64,000 nt of DNA from Hymenobacter sp. BT559 (GTDB lineage: Bacteria; Bacteroidota; Bacteroidia; Cytophagales; Hymenobacteraceae), in assembly GCF_016427535.1 (NCBI RefSeq), contig NZ_JAELXV010000001.1, forward strand, positions 1,240,001 through 1,304,000, written 5' to 3'. The position numbers and the translations under genes are program-made. How positions within the stretch are numbered: the stretch's first letter is position 1; each line of letters begins with the position of its first letter. The notes below the pieces were generated by a model. The model saw only the letters and a list, made by a program, of their open reading frames with translations. It was not told the origin of the DNA and searched no databases. Below are positions 33,192 through 42,123 of the stretch, piece after piece.

Positions 33192-34553
33192 CTAAAAGGT
33201 TAGCTGCCGCTCGGCCGGAAAACAGAGTTGAAACGCACTACCTGCCCCAGCCACGGAATGGACCTGGATGTTGCCCTGGTGCAGCTGCATGATTTGCTTG
33301 GCTAGACTCAATCCAATGCCGGAGCCGTTGGGGTAGGTGGTGAAAAAAGGAATAAAGATACTGTCCAGTACGTCGGCGTCAATACCGCTGCCATTGTCTT
33401 TTACCTCGATAATTACCCGTTCCTGCTCATCAAGCCAGGCCAGAAGGCTGAGGCGAGGAGTAGGCGATTGTGTGAGCGCCTGCGCCGCATTGAGGACTAG
33501 ATTGATGAGTACTTGCTCCAGCAGGTGGCCGTCGGCGTGCAGGGTGAGGTGCGCGGGACGGACACTGAGGATTATCTCGATGCCTTGCGCGGCCAGTTGC
33601 TCTGCCAGGAGTTGCCGGGTGGCCTGGAGCACCTCCTGCACATAAAGAGTCGTGCGCTGTGGCGCGGCTAGGGTGCTAAAGTCGCGGTATACCTGGGCAA
33701 AGCGCAGCAGCCCTTCGCTACGCTGCTGGATGATGCGAATGCCGGTGCCCACATCATCGAGCAATTCACTGGAAGCCTCCTGCTGCTGGGCGCGCTGCAC
33801 GTGGCGGCCCAACGAATCCGCCAACGATGCAATGGGGGCGACCGAATTCATGATTTCGTGCGTCATGACCCGGAGCAGTTGCTGCCAAGCGGCCGTTTCA
33901 GTATCAGCTAGGGCTTGGCTCACGTTCTTGAAGGCCAGGAGGGTAAAGGCTTCGCCTCGTAGCTTAAACTGCGTGGCCGACACGAGCAACTGCACCGCTT
34001 GGAGGCCCACCGTCAGCTTCACTACCGCGGGCTGGCCGGGAACCGCCTGGCAGATGGCCTCGTAGAGGACCGGCTGCCGGGATTGCAGCGCCCGAATGTT
34101 TTTCAGGTACGGCAGGTGCAGCGTCTGTTTAAACGCTTCGTTCACCCAGGCTACGGTGCCCGCCGCGTCGTAGGACACGATACCGGTATCGAGCAGCGCC
34201 AGGATGGTTTGCAGGTATTGAAACTGTCCCTCCTGCTCGGCTCGCAGCTCCCGAAACGTGGCGTTGACTTGGTTGAAGGCCTCGTGCAAGGGCCGCAACG
34301 ACGCCGGAACGGACTGCGCCGGGTACTGCCGCGAAAAGTCGCGGTATTTCAGGGCCAGGGTAAAGTCGGTCAGGGCCTGCTGGCCGCGCGCTAGGTAGCG
34401 GGCTAGGTCCACTATCAGGAGTAGCAACAGCACCAACGCCCCTAGGGCTAGCCCGTAGGCGTGGTGCTGCGTGGCGTACCCGCCCCCGCCCAACACGGTC
34501 ACTAGCAGTACTAATCGTCCCAGCAGGCGGGTATCCAAGCTATTATATATCAT
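33192..34553 (-). CDS. Sensor histidine kinase (NtrY-like)
   Basis: 453 residues from ATG 34553, whose first codon overlaps the end of the response regulator gene (ATG ATATATAA). Two N-terminal TM helices (LLGRLVLLVTVLGGGGYAT, LALGALVLLLLLIVDLARYL) with almost no periplasmic part, a helical linker, a PAS-like domain (LALLDTGIVSYDAAGTVAW), the H-box MTHEIMNSVAPIASL and an HATPase domain (NLVLNAAQAL, VKDNGSGID, GSGIGLSLAKQIM). It probably senses a membrane or cytoplasmic signal and phosphorylates the NtrC-type regulator encoded just upstream. Confidence 0.93.
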   Translation of the reverse strand: MIYNSLDTRLLGRLVLLVTVLGGGGYATQHHAYGLALGALVLLLLLIVDLARYLARGQQALTDFTLALKYRDFSRQYPAQSVPASLRPLHEAFNQVNATFRELRAEQEGQFQYLQTILALLDTGIVSYDAAGTVAWVNEAFKQTLHLPYLKNIRALQSRQPVLYEAICQAVPGQPAVVKLTVGLQAVQLLVSATQFKLRGEAFTLLAFKNVSQALADTETAAWQQLLRVMTHEIMNSVAPIASLADSLGRHVQRAQQQEASSELLDDVGTGIRIIQQRSEGLLRFAQVYRDFSTLAAPQRTTLYVQEVLQATRQLLAEQLAAQGIEIILSVRPAHLTLHADGHLLEQVLINLVLNAAQALTQSPTPRLSLLAWLDEQERVIIEVKDNGSGIDADVLDSIFIPFFTTYPNGSGIGLSLAKQIMQLHQGNIQVHSVAGAGSAFQLCFPAERQLTF

Positions 34554-35916
34554 GCTTGTCGAGCCGACGATAGAGGGCAGTGCGAGTGAGACCCAGTTCC
34601 TTGGCTGCTTTGGTGAGGTTGCCCTGATGGCGCTCAATGGCCTGCCGGATGGTGTTTTTTTCTACTTCCAGTAACGGCAGCGGATTTTCAGCCACGGTTG
34701 CAGCTGGCGCGGCAGCAGTTGCCGATTCGGGGTTACGAAACGAGAAATCGGCTGGAAGCAGCACGGAGCTGGTCCCTAGGATAACGGCCCGCTCCACGGC
34801 GTGTTGCAACTCCCGCACGTTGCCGGGCCAGGTATGCTCCCGCAGCTTGCGCAGGGCGCCGGCACTGAATTCCGGCACGGGTTGCCGGTTGCGGGCGGCG
34901 TACACCTGCGCGAAGTGCTGGGCCAGCAACTGCACATCGTCGTCCCGCTCGCGGAGGGGGGGCAGCGTGATTTCAACGGTGTTAAGGCGGTACATCAAGT
35001 CCTGGCGGAAAGCACCGCGGGCTACCAGGGCGTGCAACGGGGCGTTGGTGGCCGACAACAGCCGGATATCCACCGGGACGGGGGCATTGCTCCCGACGGG
35101 CACCACCTGGCGGTTTTGCAGGGCCGTGAGCAGCTTGGCTTGCTGCGGCAGGCCAATGTTGCCAATCTCATCCAGAAACAAGGTTCCACCGGTGGCCGCC
35201 TCAAACCGGCCCACGCGGCTAACCTGGGCGTCCGTAAACGCGCCCTTGGTGTGCCCGAATAGCTCGCTTTCAAACAATCCCTCGCTGAGGGCGGCCACGT
35301 CGGCGGCCACAAAGGGCCGGGCGGCGCGGCGCGACTGCTCATGCAGGGATTTGGCGACCAGCTCCTTACCCGTACCGTTCTCGCCGAGCAGCAGCACGTT
35401 GGCTTCGGTTGGGGCGACTTTTTCAATAATAGCGCGGACTTCCTGCATGGCGGCTGACTCGCCCAGGAGAGCGGTAGCAGTGGCCGACCCGACTACTTTT
35501 TTCGGGGTGCCTGCGCTTTTGCTGCCGGGTTTGGGTTGGAGGGCGGCGGCCAGCGTTTGCAGCAGCTGGTCGTTGTGCCAGGGCTTGAGCAGGAAGTCAG
35601 TGGCGCCGGCTTTGAGGGCGCGCACCGCCGTGCGCACGTCGCCGTAGGCCGTCATCAGGATAACGGCCGTGGTGGGGTCGTGCTCCAGGATGCGGCCCAG
35701 CCAGTAGAAGCCCTCGTTGCCCGTCGCCTGGCCGCTGCGGTAATTCATATCGAGCAGCACGGCGTCGAAGTGCTGCTGGCGGAGTAGCGAGAGTAGCAGT
35801 TCTGGATTTTTCTCCGTCACGACTTCCCGCACTTCGGTCTTGAGCAGCAGTTTGAGGGCGAACAGCACGTCGGGCTCGTCGTCCACTACCAGAATGCGGG
35901 CGTGCTTAAGAATCAT
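34543..35916 (-). CDS. Sigma-54-dependent response regulator (NtrC family)
   Basis: 457 residues. Receiver domain with phospho-acceptor Asp56 (VLLDMNYRSG), an AAA+ domain (LLGENGTGKELVAKSLHEQ, GGTLFLDEIGNI) and a Fis-type HTH (GNLTKAAKELGLTRTALYRR). The sigma-54 contact loop reads GAFTDA instead of the textbook GAFTGA, with the Gly-Ala-Phe-Thr part intact. It is divergent from the adaptor-ABC export operon at 36.2-40.6 kb, whose upstream region has two direct repeats and a sigma-54-like site. This arrangement is common for Bacteroidota efflux operons. The kinase gene overlaps its 3' end. Confidence 0.95.
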   Translation of the reverse strand: MILKHARILVVDDEPDVLFALKLLLKTEVREVVTEKNPELLLSLLRQQHFDAVLLDMNYRSGQATGNEGFYWLGRILEHDPTTAVILMTAYGDVRTAVRALKAGATDFLLKPWHNDQLLQTLAAALQPKPGSKSAGTPKKVVGSATATALLGESAAMQEVRAIIEKVAPTEANVLLLGENGTGKELVAKSLHEQSRRAARPFVAADVAALSEGLFESELFGHTKGAFTDAQVSRVGRFEAATGGTLFLDEIGNIGLPQQAKLLTALQNRQVVPVGSNAPVPVDIRLLSATNAPLHALVARGAFRQDLMYRLNTVEITLPPLRERDDDVQLLAQHFAQVYAARNRQPVPEFSAGALRKLREHTWPGNVRELQHAVERAVILGTSSVLLPADFSFRNPESATAAAPAATVAENPLPLLEVEKNTIRQAIERHQGNLTKAAKELGLTRTALYRRLDKHDI

Positions 35917-36054
35917 GAAAAAAGGCTGGGTAAAACGTAAAAGTCGGGGTTATTGGGCACCCGTACCAACCTAGGCCGCATAAACCGTGCAAGCCTCAGA
36001 AGATACTCGTTCTCAGTCGGCCAAGCCGTTTGCTGCCCGTCAAATGAATTGAGC

Positions 36055-36097
36055 TGTATCAGAACCGTACGGTCAAGTGTATCAAAACCGGACGTTC
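36055..36097 (+). promoter_or_regulatory. Tandem 20-bp repeats, likely activator binding sites
   Basis: TGTATCAGAACCGTACGGTC (36055-36074) and TGTATCAAAACCGGACGTTC (36078-36097) match at 17 of 20 positions and are spaced by 23 bp, about two helical turns. The first contains the perfect palindrome ACCGTACGGT. They lie about 60 bp before a sigma-54-like promoter and next to the divergent NtrC-type gene. Confidence 0.6.
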
Positions 36098-36157
36098 GGC
36101 AATAGCTAGCTAGTAAGTTTTTATATTAGCCTATTGACTAGCAATGCTTTGTGAAAA

Positions 36158-36173
36158 AGGCACCGTTCTTGGC
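36158..36173 (+). promoter_or_regulatory. Sigma-54-like -24/-12 element
   Basis: AGGCACCGTTCTTGGC against the consensus TGGCACN5TTGC: the -24 half GGCAC and N5-TTG match, but the -12 GC is displaced by one base. A start site near 36185 would precede the ATG at 36220. Plausible, not proven. Confidence 0.45.
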
Positions 36174-36219
36174 ATCTCCGGTTACTAACTTTTTGTGGCT
36201 AGTGCCTGCGCCGAACCAA

Positions 36220-37479
36220 ATGGATGTCCTAATACCGAAGAAAAAGTGGTCGTTTGTTACCCGCTGGTGGTGGCTGGGGGCGCTGCTGTTGGGGGGCGCG
36301 GGCGCGGCCGGCCTCTACTGGCCTAAGCCAGGCCAGCGGCTGCACGTGGCGGCCAGCCGGCTGACCATCAGTCCCGTCACGCGGGGCAACTTTCAGGAAT
36401 TCACGGCCATCGACGGGGTAGTGCAGCCGCTGCACACCGTGTACCTGGACGCAGCAGAAGCCGGCACGGTGCAGCAGGTACTGGTGGAAGAAGGCACGAC
36501 CCTAACGGCGGGCCAGCCGTTGCTGCGGCTAGCTAACCCCGACTTGCAGCTGGAAATGGTAAACCGCGAAACGGCCGTGTACGACCTGATGAACAACCTG
36601 CGCAACACTCGCAACCAACTGCTGCAAAACCGTATTCTGCGCCAAAACCAGCTGGCCGACATCGACTTTCAGCTCGCCGAGGCCAAGCGGGTGTTCGACA
36701 CCAACCAAGTGCTCTACGACCAGAAGGTGATTGCGCGGCAAGACTATTTGCAGAGCCAGAACGCCTACCGTTACCAGCTGCGCCGGCGACAGCTCACGCA
36801 GCAGACCCTGCGCCAAGATTCGGTGGCCATGCAGCAGCAATTGGGCACCATGCAGGAATCGGTGCAACGCATGACCAATAACCTGGCCCTGATGCGGCGC
36901 AAGATGGACGACCTGCTGCTGCGGGCCCCGGTCGGCGGGCGGCTCAGCTCGCTGGCCGCGGAAGTGGGCGAGGCCAAAACGCGGGGGCAGCGCCTAGGGC
37001 AGATTGACGCGCTGGTGGGCGTGAAACTGCACGCCGCGGTGGACGAGTTTTACATTGCCCGCATCGCGGCCGGTCAGGTAGGCGAAGTGGTGGTGGATGG
37101 CCAGGCGTATGCCTTGCGCGTGACCAAAATCTTTGCGCAAGTGGCCAAAGGTCTGCAAATCGACCTGGCCTTCACTGACGCGCTCCCACCAGGCCTGCGG
37201 CGGGGGCAGACCCTACCCATCCGGCTGGCGCTGAGTGCGAAGGCCCCGGCGGTGCTGCTGCCCAAAGGCGGCTTTTACCAGCAAACCGTCGGCAACTGGG
37301 CGTTCAAGCTGGGGGGCGACGGCACCCGGGCCCAGCGGGTAGCTATCCGGCTAGGGCGGCAGAACCCCGACTACTACGAGGTGCTGGCAGGCCTGCAACC
37401 CGGCGACCGGGTCGTGACCTCCAGCTACGAAGGTTACGCCGACCAGCAGGAACTGGTATTGGACAGCAATCAGCCCTAG
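36220..37479 (+). CDS. HlyD/MacA-like periplasmic adaptor of an ABC exporter
   Basis: 419 residues from ATG 36220 (MDVLIPKKKWSFVTRWWWLG). An in-frame GTG at 36151 would add 23 residues lying over the sigma-54-like site, so the later start is preferred. One TM helix (about 13-33), a lipoyl half-domain (GTVQQVLVEEGTTLTAGQPL), a long coiled coil (about 120-230) and the second lipoyl part (MDDLLLRAPVGGRLSSL), then a beta-barrel region. It should link the inner-membrane permease to an outer-membrane channel in an ATP-driven export system. First gene of the operon with the ATPase and FtsX-type permease. Confidence 0.92.
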   Translation: MDVLIPKKKWSFVTRWWWLGALLLGGAGAAGLYWPKPGQRLHVAASRLTISPVTRGNFQEFTAIDGVVQPLHTVYLDAAEAGTVQQVLVEEGTTLTAGQPLLRLANPDLQLEMVNRETAVYDLMNNLRNTRNQLLQNRILRQNQLADIDFQLAEAKRVFDTNQVLYDQKVIARQDYLQSQNAYRYQLRRRQLTQQTLRQDSVAMQQQLGTMQESVQRMTNNLALMRRKMDDLLLRAPVGGRLSSLAAEVGEAKTRGQRLGQIDALVGVKLHAAVDEFYIARIAAGQVGEVVVDGQAYALRVTKIFAQVAKGLQIDLAFTDALPPGLRRGQTLPIRLALSAKAPAVLLPKGGFYQQTVGNWAFKLGGDGTRAQRVAIRLGRQNPDYYEVLAGLQPGDRVVTSSYEGYADQQELVLDSNQP

Positions 37480-37516
37480 GAACCTCAATAACTACTTGTC
37501 CTTAAAACTACTGCTC

Positions 37517-38200
37517 ATGATTAAGACCGAAAACCTGGAGAAGGTGTACCGCACCGAGGAGGTGCAAACCAAGGCGCTGAACCACGTCTCGCTGACGGTG
37601 GAGCAAGGGGAATTTGTGGCCATCATGGGCCCCTCGGGCTGCGGCAAATCGACGCTGCTTAACCTGCTGGGCCTGCTCGACGAGCCCGACGGCGGCAGCC
37701 TACAGCTGCTGGGCACCGAGACCAGCCGCTACTCGGAGCGGCAGCGGGCCGAGCTGCGCAAGCGCAGTCTGGGCTTCGTGTTTCAGAGCTTCAACCTGAT
37801 TGACGAGCTGACGGTGTTTGAGAACGTGGAGCTGCCCCTGCGCTACCTAGGCGTAGGAGCCACCGAGCGGCGGCACCGGGTGGAACAGGTGCTGGAGAAA
37901 ATGCAGCTGCTGCACCGGCGCAACCACTTTCCACTGCAACTCTCGGGCGGGCAGCAGCAGCGCGTGGCCGTGGCCCGCGCCGTGGTGAACGCCCCGCCGC
38001 TGCTGCTGGCCGACGAGCCCACCGGCAACCTCGACTCGGCCAGCGGCCACGACGTGCTGGGGCTGCTGACCGAATTGAACGAGGCGGGTACCACCGTGCT
38101 CATGGTCACGCACTCCGAGCACGACGCCCGGTACGCCCGGCGCGTCGTCCGCCTGCTCGACGGGCAGGTGGTGCTCGAAAACAGCCGCAGCCAATTCTAA
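37517..38200 (+). CDS. ABC transporter ATP-binding protein (MacB/LolD type)
   Basis: 227 residues from ATG 37517 (MIKTENLEKVYRTEEVQTKA); an upstream TTG frame adds 7 weak residues. Walker A GPSGCGKST, the Q-loop FVFQSFNLI, signature LSGGQQQRVAVARAV, Walker B LLLADEPTGNLDS and the switch His in MVTHSEHD are all complete. Length and sequence are those of the LolD/MacB ATPase class that drives FtsX-type permeases. It is 37 bp after the adaptor gene and 21 bp before the permease gene, so it belongs to one export operon. Confidence 0.95.
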   Translation: MIKTENLEKVYRTEEVQTKALNHVSLTVEQGEFVAIMGPSGCGKSTLLNLLGLLDEPDGGSLQLLGTETSRYSERQRAELRKRSLGFVFQSFNLIDELTVFENVELPLRYLGVGATERRHRVEQVLEKMQLLHRRNHFPLQLSGGQQQRVAVARAVVNAPPLLLADEPTGNLDSASGHDVLGLLTELNEAGTTVLMVTHSEHDARYARRVVRLLDGQVVLENSRSQF

Positions 38201-38221
38201 CCGCTTCCTCCTTTTTCGGCC

Positions 38222-40579
38222 ATGCTTCCCTACCCCCTGCTGCTTATCTACCGCAACCTTAAGCGGTTCAAAAGCACGTTCTTCATCAACATGATTGGCC
38301 TCTCGACCGGCCTAGCCTGCGCGCTGCTCATCTACCTGTGGATAAGCGACGAGCGCAGCTTCGACCGCTACCACGCCCTGGACGGCCGGCTCTACCAGGT
38401 GATGGAAAACCGCCGCACGGCCGCCGGCATCGAGACCCAAGGCGGTACCATGCCGCTGCTGGCCGAGGCCCTGCGGCGAGAAATGCCGGAGATTGAATTT
38501 GTAGCTACCACCACGCCGGTCCCGTTCTTCCCTGGGTTCACGCTGGCGGCGGGTGGCCAGCACCTCACCGTCGTCCCCAAATACGCGGACCCGGCCTTCT
38601 TCCAGCTGTTTTCCTACCCCCTGCTGGTGGGTACCCCCGCCACGGTGCTGCAAAACAAAGACGCCATTGTGCTCTCTGAGGCCCTGGCGACCAAGCTTTT
38701 CCAGACGCCGCAGAATAGCCTGGGCAAAGCCGTGGAATGGCAAATGGCCGACAAAAAACAGACCTGCTTAGTGGCCGGAGTTTTTGCCGGGGTGCCCCGC
38801 AACTCGTCCGAGCAGTTTGACTGTGTGCTGCCGTTTGCCTCCTTCAAGGATATGATGCAGATGAGCGAGACCATCAAGTGGGACGACGACGGCCCCTTCA
38901 ACACCTACCTGGCCTTGAAGGAGGGCGCCGACCCCGCGCAGTTTCAAGGTAAGCTGGCGGGTTTGCTGAAAACCAAAAGCGCGCAGGCCCAGGCGCAGGG
39001 GCGTACGCTGTTCGTGCGGCCGTTCTCGGCGGCATACCTGCACGGCACCTACGAAAACGGCGTCGCCACCGGGGGGCGCATTACCTACGTGCGGCTGTTC
39101 GCCCTGATTGCCGCACTCATTCTGGTGATTGCCAGCATCAATTTCATGAACTTGTTCACCGCCAAGGCCTCGCGGCGGGTCAAGGAAGTGGGCATTCGCA
39201 AGGCCCTAGGGGCTAGCCGCGCTGCATTGGTGGGGCAGTACTTGACGGAATCCGTGGTGATGGCCTTGCTGGCCCTGGTTGTAGCCGTGGGGCTGGTACA
39301 GCTCGTGCTCCCGCAGTTCAGCGAGCTGACGGGCAAGCCGTTGGCCTTACGGTGGGAGTGGCAGCTGGTGGCAGCCGGCCTGGCCCTGGCGCTGGGTACG
39401 GGGCTGCTGGCGGGCAGCTACCCCGCCTTCTACCTGTCGGGTTTCCAGCCGGCGGCCGTGTTGAAAGGCAAGCTGCCAACCAAGGCCGGCGACGTGTGGA
39501 CGCGGCAGGGCTTGGTCGTGCTGCAATTCACGCTCTCGGTCCTGTTCATCGTGGCCGTGGTGGTCGTCAACGCGCAGCTGGCCTTTGTGCAGCACCAACC
39601 GCTGGGCTACGACAAGGCGCACGTGCTCCGCTTTGATACGGGCGGCAAAGCGGCGCGCCAGCAGACGGCCTTTCTGGCTGAGGTGAGGAAGTTGCCCGGC
39701 GTCGTGCAGGCTTCCAGCGTCTTGGGCGGCTTCTTTGGGGGGCGCTACGTCTCGGAGATGAGCTGGCAGGGGAAGCGCCTGCCCGTAGCGACGATGCTGG
39801 TCAACTACGACCTATTGGAAACAATGGGCATGCACCTGGTAGCCGGTCGCAGCTTTGCGCCGCAGTTCCGCGCCGACAGCGCCGCCATCCTCGTCAACCA
39901 AACCCTGGTGGCCGGCCTGGGGATGCCGGACCCCGTAGGCCAACAACTCGATGGCGCCCGCATCGTGGGTGTGGTCCGCGACTTTCACTATGAGTCCCTG
40001 CACGAAAAAATCAAACCCCTTATTCTCAAACTCGACCCCCAGATTAACACGGTGCTCATGAAGCTCCAGCCGGGCGCGGAGCAGGCCACGATTGCGCGGC
40101 TTCAGCAGCTGTACGCCGCTTACAACCCCGGCTTTACGCTCGACTACTCGTTTCTGGATGCCGACTACCAGGCCCAGTACGTAGCCGAGCGGCGGGTGGC
40201 GGTGCTCGCCCGATACTTTGCCGGGCTCGCCATTCTCATTTCGACCCTAGGCCTGCTGGGGCTAGCCGCCTTCACGGCCGAGCGGCGGCGCAAGGAAATC
40301 GGTATCCGCAAGGCTCTGGGCGCGAGTGAGCTGGGCATTGTGTGGTTATTGACCAGTAGCCTGACCTGGCTGGTTATTGTGGCCATCGTCTTGGCGCTGC
40401 CGCTGAGCTACCTGCTCCTCCAGCGATGGCTGGAAGGCTTTGCTTACCATGTGGCGTGGCAGTGGTGGTACTTCGCCGCGGCCGGACTAGGGGCGCTACT
40501 TATCGCGTGGCTGACAGTAGGCGTGCAAGCCTGGCGAGCCGCCCGCCGCAACCCCGTGCTGAGTTTGCGGGCCGAGTGA
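38222..40579 (+). CDS. Large FtsX-type ABC permease
   Basis: 785 residues with the duplicated layout common in Bacteroidota: TM1, a periplasmic MacB-like domain, three TMs with RRVKEVGIRKALGASRAALV, then a second TM near 425, a second periplasmic domain, and three final TMs after RRRKEIGIRKALGASELGIV. Both halves have the EIGIRKALGA coupling motif. It works with the ATPase and adaptor encoded upstream, presumably exporting a small molecule, peptide or lipoprotein. The substrate is unknown. No outer-membrane TolC-type gene follows, so it must use one encoded elsewhere. Confidence 0.93.
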   Translation: MLPYPLLLIYRNLKRFKSTFFINMIGLSTGLACALLIYLWISDERSFDRYHALDGRLYQVMENRRTAAGIETQGGTMPLLAEALRREMPEIEFVATTTPVPFFPGFTLAAGGQHLTVVPKYADPAFFQLFSYPLLVGTPATVLQNKDAIVLSEALATKLFQTPQNSLGKAVEWQMADKKQTCLVAGVFAGVPRNSSEQFDCVLPFASFKDMMQMSETIKWDDDGPFNTYLALKEGADPAQFQGKLAGLLKTKSAQAQAQGRTLFVRPFSAAYLHGTYENGVATGGRITYVRLFALIAALILVIASINFMNLFTAKASRRVKEVGIRKALGASRAALVGQYLTESVVMALLALVVAVGLVQLVLPQFSELTGKPLALRWEWQLVAAGLALALGTGLLAGSYPAFYLSGFQPAAVLKGKLPTKAGDVWTRQGLVVLQFTLSVLFIVAVVVVNAQLAFVQHQPLGYDKAHVLRFDTGGKAARQQTAFLAEVRKLPGVVQASSVLGGFFGGRYVSEMSWQGKRLPVATMLVNYDLLETMGMHLVAGRSFAPQFRADSAAILVNQTLVAGLGMPDPVGQQLDGARIVGVVRDFHYESLHEKIKPLILKLDPQINTVLMKLQPGAEQATIARLQQLYAAYNPGFTLDYSFLDADYQAQYVAERRVAVLARYFAGLAILISTLGLLGLAAFTAERRRKEIGIRKALGASELGIVWLLTSSLTWLVIVAIVLALPLSYLLLQRWLEGFAYHVAWQWWYFAAAGLGALLIAWLTVGVQAWRAARRNPVLSLRAE

Positions 40580-40685
40580 GTGTCAGATAAACCGCAGTGA
40601 ATCGTTCAAGCTAATGAGCTATTCTTCTAAATTGGGAAATGTCGTCTAATGAACCACTTGTTAGCACACTCGTACGGTCCACGCT

Positions 40686-40913
40686 CTAGTAAGCGGCCCG
40701 GCCGGTAGCCGCGGGTTGGTAGTACCTCGCCCAATGACTTCGCTCACCTAACTCAAACGGCCAGCACGTCGGCCGACTCGGCCGACGTGCCTCCCAGTAA
40801 AAGTCCCAGCCGAGTAGTTCGGCGAGGCGGCGATAGAGATTCTGCCTCGGCACGCGCTCCGATAACTGGAAGCGTAGCACGACTTTATCGACGAACTGTT
40901 TCTGGCCCTGCAT
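40686..40913 (-). pseudogene. IS1182-type transposase N-terminal fragment
   Basis: MQGQKQFVDKVVLRFQLSER, then VPRQNLYRRLAELLGWDF, is the standard N-terminus of IS1182-family transposases. After GWDF, where LYEQ or similar should follow, the frame runs into an unrelated Arg-rich stretch carrying a palindrome and stops. Only about 38 of roughly 450 residues remain. A C-terminal fragment of the same family lies at 26.3-26.8 kb on the same strand. They need not come from one copy. Confidence 0.75.
40764..40790. repeat. Hairpin inside the transposase remnant
   Basis: GCACGTCGGCC (40764-40774) and GGCCGACGTGC (40780-40790) form a perfect 11-bp stem with a 5-nt loop, at the point where the transposase reading departs from the family. 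Confidence 0.75.
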
Positions 40914-41117
40914 AGCGCCAAGGTGCTGCGAGCCTGCAACTTAATTCTGCAACAGCCACTTTGTAATTCTGAACCTCTCTCTTATTGCTTCTTAAGAAGA
41001 AAGGAGGATAGTTTGTAGCGGGGGGGCAAAAAGCGGGTTCCAGAGGTGCTGGCGCTGAGCCTGTGCTTGCAGAACCCTACTACTCCTAGCAGCTTTGCTA
41101 GTGCTTAATAGGGCGCA

Positions 41118-42020
41118 TCAGCGCATGATGAGGGTGCGGCGGTCGGCCATAAGGACGGTAAATACGCCTAGGCCACCCTGCACGGTGCTGCGGATGCGGG
41201 CAGGCTGACCAAAGGGGTTGCCATTGGCCGAAATAGCCGCGCGTACGCTCTGCTGGAAATTGAAATAGTCCGGCTCGATATGATAGAGCGTGGCGGTTAT
41301 CGTGTCGCCAGGCGTGAGCCGATAGGTAGTGGGTACGGTGTAGGGCTGGCCATTGAAGAGTTGGTCGCTCACAAGATATTCTCCCACCGACGAGTTGGGC
41401 CCTTCGCGGTTAGTAAGCAGCAGACGATAGTAGTCAGCACTAGCACCGGGGTCGGTCCAGCGGGTCACGAAGCGGGCTTGCTGGTCGGGGCCGCTCGGCC
41501 CGTTGAAGCTGTAGCGCACCGAGTCGATGGGCACCACGGTTGGTACGCCAGCCGTGCCCGTCACGTGGTGGTTGCGGGTATCGCGCACGTCAAGGGCTAG
41601 GCGCTGGCCGGGCTGCACGGCCAGCGGCGCGGTGCCGATGTGGGTATATACCCGGCGCGTAACTGCGTCAAAGCCCGGTGCGAAGCGCATCGGCATCACT
41701 TGGCCGCTAGGCAGCGTGAGGTTCACCGTTACGTCAAGGGGCAGTTGCAGGGTCGTCCCGTTGGGTAAGACAAAACCCACGCTGGGCGTGGTGGTGTCGG
41801 GCAGCGTGACGTTGGGCTGCCCGGTGCCCGGTGTAGTAGGCAGGTAAGACCCCGACCCCGTAACGGTGAGGCGCGGTACCACGCCGGGCTCTAGGTAGCA
41901 CTCCACCACCAACTCGCTGGAATAAGGCGGCGGTATCACCTCAATCTGGTTCTCCAAATTGCAGCCAGTGGCTGCCAGTAGCCCCAAGCCACCCAGTAGC
42001 ACACTTTGTAATATTTTCAT
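41118..42020 (-). CDS. DUF4249 domain-containing lipoprotein
   Basis: 300 residues from ATG 42020. Lipobox signal (MKILQSVLLGGLGLLAATGC, Cys20), then the DUF4249 start NQIEVIPPPYSSELVVECYL. The family is a beta-rich surface or periplasmic lipoprotein almost always encoded next to a TonB-dependent receptor with a carboxypeptidase-like N-terminal domain. That is the case here, with the receptor gene ending 103 bp upstream. The Pro/Thr-rich insertion (GSYLPTTPGTGQPNVTLPD) looks like a surface loop. The imported or exported ligand is unknown. Confidence 0.9.
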   Translation of the reverse strand: MKILQSVLLGGLGLLAATGCNLENQIEVIPPPYSSELVVECYLEPGVVPRLTVTGSGSYLPTTPGTGQPNVTLPDTTTPSVGFVLPNGTTLQLPLDVTVNLTLPSGQVMPMRFAPGFDAVTRRVYTHIGTAPLAVQPGQRLALDVRDTRNHHVTGTAGVPTVVPIDSVRYSFNGPSGPDQQARFVTRWTDPGASADYYRLLLTNREGPNSSVGEYLVSDQLFNGQPYTVPTTYRLTPGDTITATLYHIEPDYFNFQQSVRAAISANGNPFGQPARIRSTVQGGLGVFTVLMADRRTLIMR

Positions 42021-42123
42021 ACACAAGCAATTTAAAGCTTTTGCACCGCAGCCGACTTTAGCATGCGTAGCCCGGCGCAGCCGAGCGTAACTGCGAAGCC
42101 CATCTAGTCAATTAACGCTGCGC

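Larger units (their letters stand above)
40580..41117. other. Gap with an IS remnant
   Basis: About 540 bp between the convergent permease and DUF4249 genes. It holds the transposase N-terminal fragment at 40686-40913 and otherwise no gene. No clear terminator was seen for the export operon. Confidence 0.6.

Noticed and set aside
26830..40680. A 14-kb insertion inside one IS1182 transposase gene
   Set aside because: The order of the two fragments fits, but the interval contains the primary sigma factor gene, which is not expected in a mobile insert, and both fragments are separately degraded.
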